From Lysobacter capsici (GTDB lineage Bacteria; Pseudomonadota; Gammaproteobacteria; Xanthomonadales; Xanthomonadaceae), in the NCBI RefSeq assembly GCF_018732085.1, contig NZ_CP076103.1, positions 3,596,001 to 3,660,000 of the forward strand: a stretch of DNA of 64,000 nt. The letters run 5' to 3'. A program made the translations under genes and the position numbers. Of this stretch, positions 60,969 to 64,000 are shown piece by piece. The notes beneath the pieces are model-generated. The model was not told the origin of the DNA. It made no database searches and worked only from the letters and a program-made list of their open reading frames with translations. Position 1 is the first letter of the stretch; each line of letters begins with the position of its first letter.

Positions 60969-62660
60969 ATGATCGTCGGGATAGACCTGGGTACGACCCA
61001 TTCGCTGATCGGCGTATACGGGCCTGACGGCCCACGCCTGATCCCCAATGCGCTGGGTTCGTTGTTGACCCCGTCGGTGGTCAGCGTCGGCGACAACGAG
61101 GAGGTCATCGTCGGCCGCGCCGCGCGCGAACGGCTGGTCTCGCACCCGCAACGCAGCGTCGCCGCGTTCAAGCGCTGGATGGGCACCGACCGGGTCACCG
61201 CGCTGGGCACGCACCGGTTCCGGCCGGAGGAACTGTCGGCGCTAATCCTCAAGTCGCTGATCGCCGACGCCGAGGCCGAACTCGGCGAGAAGGTCGCCGA
61301 AGCCGTCATCAGCGTGCCGGCGTATTTCTCCGACAGCCAGCGCAAGGCCACCCGCATCGCCGGCGAACTGGCCGGGATCAAGGTCGAACGGCTGATCAAC
61401 GAACCCACCGCGGCGGCGCTGGCCTACGGCCTGCAGCAGCGCGAGGGCGGCGGCCGCTATCTGGTATTCGACCTGGGTGGCGGCACCTTCGACGTATCGA
61501 TCCTGGAATTGTTCGAAGGCGTGATGGAAGTGCATGCCAGCGCCGGCGATAACTTCCTCGGCGGCGAGGATTTCACCCAGGCCCTGCTCAACGCGTTTCT
61601 CACCGACAGCGGCCTGTCGGCGAGCCAGCTCGCATTGAGCGAACTGGCGACGCTGGAACGCCGCATCGAAACGCTCAAGCACGATCTGGCGCGCGGCAAC
61701 GAAGCCACCCTGGAGCTGCCGCTGGCCGGCGAGCCGCGCCAATGGCGGATCGACGAAGCCGGCTTCGCCCGGGTCAGCGAACCGCTGGTGCAGCGCCTGC
61801 GCGCGCCGCTGGAACGCGCGATGCGCGACGCCAAGCTCAGCCCGGGGCAACTCGACGAAATCGTCCTGGTCGGCGGCGCCTCGCGCATGCAGCTCAGCGC
61901 GCGCCTGGTTTCGCGCATGTTCGGCCGGCTGCCGCTGCGCCACGTCAATCCCGACGAAGCCATCGGCCTGGGCGCCTGCGTCGCCGCCGGGATGAAGGCG
62001 CGCGACCAGTCGCTGGAAGAAATCATCCTCACCGACGTGTGCCCGCACACGCTCGGCGTCAACACCACCCGCGAATCGCAGGGCGGTTACACCTCCGGCG
62101 TGTTCTCGCCGATCATCCACCGCAACAGCACCGTGCCGGTGAGCCGGGTCGAGCGCTATTACCCGACCCACGACGGCCAGCGCCAGGTCGAGATCCAGAT
62201 CTACCAGGGCGAAAGTCCGCGGGTCGAAAACAACGTGCGCCTGGGTGCGATCTCGATCGACCTGCCGTCGCGACGCCGCGACGAGAACGCGATCGACGTG
62301 CGCTTCACCTACGACATCAACGGCCTGTTGCAGGTCGAGGCGACCCTGGCCTCGACCGGGCTGCGCCACGAAGTGCTGGTGGAAAAGAACCCCGGCGTGC
62401 TCAGCCAGGAGGAAATCCGCGAACGCCTGGCCGCGCTGGCCGCGCTCAAGGTGCATCCGCGCGACCAGCAGGAAAACATCGCCCTGATCGCGCGCGCCGA
62501 GCGCCTGTATGAGGAACTGCTGTGGGCGCGCGAGCAGTTGCAGGCCGCGCTGGTGCAGTTCCGCGGCGTGCTCGACCTGCAGGACAACACGGTGATCAGC
62601 GAGCACCGCGGCGAATTCGTGCGCTTCCTCGACGCGGTCGAATCCCAGGGCTACACATGA
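60969..62660 (+). CDS. hscC: HscC-type Hsp70 chaperone
   Basis: A 563-residue Hsp70 homologue, shorter than DnaK and matching HscC (556 residues in E. coli). ATPase motifs: GIDLGTTHSLIGVY, VPAYFSDSQRKAT, NEPTAAALAYGL, FDLGGGTFDVSIL and VGGASRM. A reduced substrate-binding domain (about 390-490) and short helical tail follow. HscC family members work with dedicated J-proteins; two follow here, joined by ATGA overlaps (62657-62660 and 63601-63604), forming one operon. Confidence 0.92.
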   Translation: MIVGIDLGTTHSLIGVYGPDGPRLIPNALGSLLTPSVVSVGDNEEVIVGRAARERLVSHPQRSVAAFKRWMGTDRVTALGTHRFRPEELSALILKSLIADAEAELGEKVAEAVISVPAYFSDSQRKATRIAGELAGIKVERLINEPTAAALAYGLQQREGGGRYLVFDLGGGTFDVSILELFEGVMEVHASAGDNFLGGEDFTQALLNAFLTDSGLSASQLALSELATLERRIETLKHDLARGNEATLELPLAGEPRQWRIDEAGFARVSEPLVQRLRAPLERAMRDAKLSPGQLDEIVLVGGASRMQLSARLVSRMFGRLPLRHVNPDEAIGLGACVAAGMKARDQSLEEIILTDVCPHTLGVNTTRESQGGYTSGVFSPIIHRNSTVPVSRVERYYPTHDGQRQVEIQIYQGESPRVENNVRLGAISIDLPSRRRDENAIDVRFTYDINGLLQVEATLASTGLRHEVLVEKNPGVLSQEEIRERLAALAALKVHPRDQQENIALIARAERLYEELLWAREQLQAALVQFRGVLDLQDNTVISEHRGEFVRFLDAVESQGYT

Positions 62661-63604
62661 ACCCGTTCGTCCGACTGGGGGTGTCGGCGGATGCGGACGA
62701 AGCGCAGATCAAGCGCGCCTACGCCAAATTGCTGCGGATCACCCGCCCCGACGACGACCCGACGGGTTTCCAGCAATTGAACGACGCCTACCAGCGTTGC
62801 CTTGCGCGCGCGCGGCAGCGTGCGCTCGCGACGGCCGAGGTCGGCCTCGATACTCACGATCAACAAGACCGCGACGACGACGGCGATGACGCCGACGCAC
62901 AAGGCGGCGATGCCTGGACCGCGGCCGAAGCGTTCGAGTTCGAGCCGATCGCGCCCGAGCCGCGCGTGCAGGCGCCCGACTTCGATCACCAGCCGCGCAT
63001 CGTCGCGCCGCCCGATCCCTCGCCGCGCCCTGTTGCAATCCCGCCGGCGCCCGATCCGTTCACACGACCGGCAGCGGGCGCGGGCGCGCACGCCGCCACG
63101 CATCCCAATCCGCTATTGGCCGACCTGTACGCACTGGCGACGGCGACGGCCGTGCAAGCCGAGCCCGCATTCGATCTGGCCGGGTTTCTCGACGAGCTCA
63201 GCCACGCCGCTCAAACCAAGCCCCCCGAAGCGCTGCAACGCTGGCTGGACCATCACCCGGAGTTATACTCACTGACCCAGCAGCAAGCCGTGGCGCGCGA
63301 GTTGGTCGCCCATCTGAGTTATGCGCCGTCGTTGTACATCGCGCAACTCGACATGGTGCTGCGATTCTTCGGCCTGGACACCGTGGGCGAAGGCGTCCCG
63401 TCGACCCAGATGCGGATCGACGAACTGCGCGCGCGAGCCAAGGCGCGCGGCGGCGATTTTCGCGAGATCAAGTTCCAGCGCGATCCGCGCCCGGGCGAAC
63501 GCGGCGACCACCCCACATCGATTCCCTGGGGAGCCATCGGTTTTTTCCTGGCGATGCTGGTGCTGTCGATCGCCATGACGATGCGGACGGCCTACGGCGG
63601 ATGA
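62657..63604 (+). CDS. Membrane J-domain protein, DjlB/DjlC-like
   Basis: A 315-residue protein with an N-terminal J-domain (residues 1-55, NPFVRLGVSADADEAQIKRA) in which the usual HPD is RPD (30-32), then an acidic/proline-rich linker (85-170), a helical region and one C-terminal transmembrane helix (about 291-307, AIGFFLAMLVLSIAMTM). The order J-domain, linker, C-terminal TM matches DjlB and DjlC, the E. coli partners of HscC. ATG overlaps the hscC stop by 4 nt. Confidence 0.85.
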   Translation: MNPFVRLGVSADADEAQIKRAYAKLLRITRPDDDPTGFQQLNDAYQRCLARARQRALATAEVGLDTHDQQDRDDDGDDADAQGGDAWTAAEAFEFEPIAPEPRVQAPDFDHQPRIVAPPDPSPRPVAIPPAPDPFTRPAAGAGAHAATHPNPLLADLYALATATAVQAEPAFDLAGFLDELSHAAQTKPPEALQRWLDHHPELYSLTQQQAVARELVAHLSYAPSLYIAQLDMVLRFFGLDTVGEGVPSTQMRIDELRARAKARGGDFREIKFQRDPRPGERGDHPTSIPWGAIGFFLAMLVLSIAMTMRTAYGG

Positions 63605-64000
63605 GTCCGTTCGAACGCCTCGGCCTTGCCCTGGACGCGGACGAACGCGAGATCAAGCTCGCCTACGCGCGCGAACTCAAGCGCGTGCGTCCCGACGAAG
63701 ACCCGCAGGGCTTCCAGGCGCTGCACGACGCCTATTCGCAGTGCCTGGCCTGGGCGCGGCGGACGCCGGACCCGGCCGACGACGATGCAGACGACGAAGG
63801 CGCATTGAGCTTCCGCCTGGACGAAGACGAATTCCGGCGCATGCTCGACCGGGTCGTGCAAACCGAATCCGCGCACGAAACCACCCGCGCCACGATCGAA
63901 GTGACCGCGCCCGCGACGCCGTTGCCGATCGATCCCGACCTCGCCGAACCGATGTCGCCGGCGCCGTGGCAGTACCGGCGCACCTCGCCCGCGCCCGGCC
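63601..64000 (+). CDS. Second J-domain protein, partial at window end
   Basis: An open frame of 133 codons running off the window, with a J-domain (SPFERLGLALDADEREIKLA) also showing RPD in place of HPD at 30-32. It overlaps the stop of the preceding gene by 4 nt. The rest (acidic stretch DPADDDADDEGA, then a Pro/Ala-rich segment) resembles the first paralogue's linker. Probably a DjlB/DjlC pair with its neighbour. Confidence 0.85.
   Translation, partial: MSPFERLGLALDADEREIKLAYARELKRVRPDEDPQGFQALHDAYSQCLAWARRTPDPADDDADDEGALSFRLDEDEFRRMLDRVVQTESAHETTRATIEVTAPATPLPIDPDLAEPMSPAPWQYRRTSPAPG

Noticed and set aside
58973..61408. An 811-codon minus-strand open frame over MCC beta and hscC
   Set aside because: Antisense to two well-identified genes; composition artefact.

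Overview
The window reads as chromosomal DNA of a Lysobacter-type gammaproteobacterium (Xanthomonadaceae/Lysobacteraceae). The reasons are: very high GC with strong codon bias in most genes; an alpha-lytic-protease-type S1E protease; an XAC0095-type small protein; two effectors carrying what looks like the Xanthomonadales type IV secretion domain (XVIPCD); GTAG-type REP palindromes; and many secreted hydrolases and lipoproteins. No tRNA, rRNA or CRISPR array was seen.

Layout. 0-9 kb: a proline-iminopeptidase-like hydrolase, a stand-alone LuxR HTH protein, small exported proteins, a PhaZ7-like poly(3-hydroxybutyrate) depolymerase and a GH76-like protein. 9.3-14.3 kb: a MACPF pore-forming protein divergent from a Tat-exported tyrosinase. 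14.4-21.3 kb: an exported amidohydrolase, an M14 metallopeptidase, an overlapping caspase + alpha/beta-hydrolase operon and a YqaA membrane protein. 21.5-29.8 kb: an M13 peptidase, a methyltransferase, SMI1/KNR4-type proteins, the S1E protease and two paralogous exported proteins. 30-43.5 kb is the accessory region: two effector/immunity modules, an exact 21-bp repeat array, an AT-rich XRE/DUF4062 island and an HNH protein. 43.7-60.9 kb is mainly branched-chain amino acid and acyl-CoA catabolism (fused isobutyryl-CoA mutase IcmF, leucine dehydrogenase, isovaleryl-CoA dehydrogenase, acetyl-CoA acetyltransferase, methylcrotonyl-CoA carboxylase beta), with a carbonic anhydrase, a lipoprotein-type subtilisin autotransporter, two alanine-rich lipoproteins, an IS1595-family insertion and several MITE-like inverted repeats. 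61-64 kb: an HscC-type Hsp70 followed by two overlapping J-domain proteins, the last cut by the window end.

How the genes work together. The enzymes at 43.7-60.9 kb fit leucine and valine breakdown: deamination, isovaleryl-CoA oxidation, methylcrotonyl-CoA carboxylation, thiolysis, and isobutyryl/butyryl-CoA interconversion. The secreted protease, depolymerase, tyrosinase, MACPF protein, autotransporter and T4SS effectors fit a predatory or competitive lifestyle. The candidates for undescribed biology are the 17 x 21-bp array upstream of a DUF2188 gene, the caspase-hydrolase operon, an effector flanked by two related candidate immunity genes, and the AT-rich DUF4062 island. All functional statements rest on reading motifs by eye; no database search was run.
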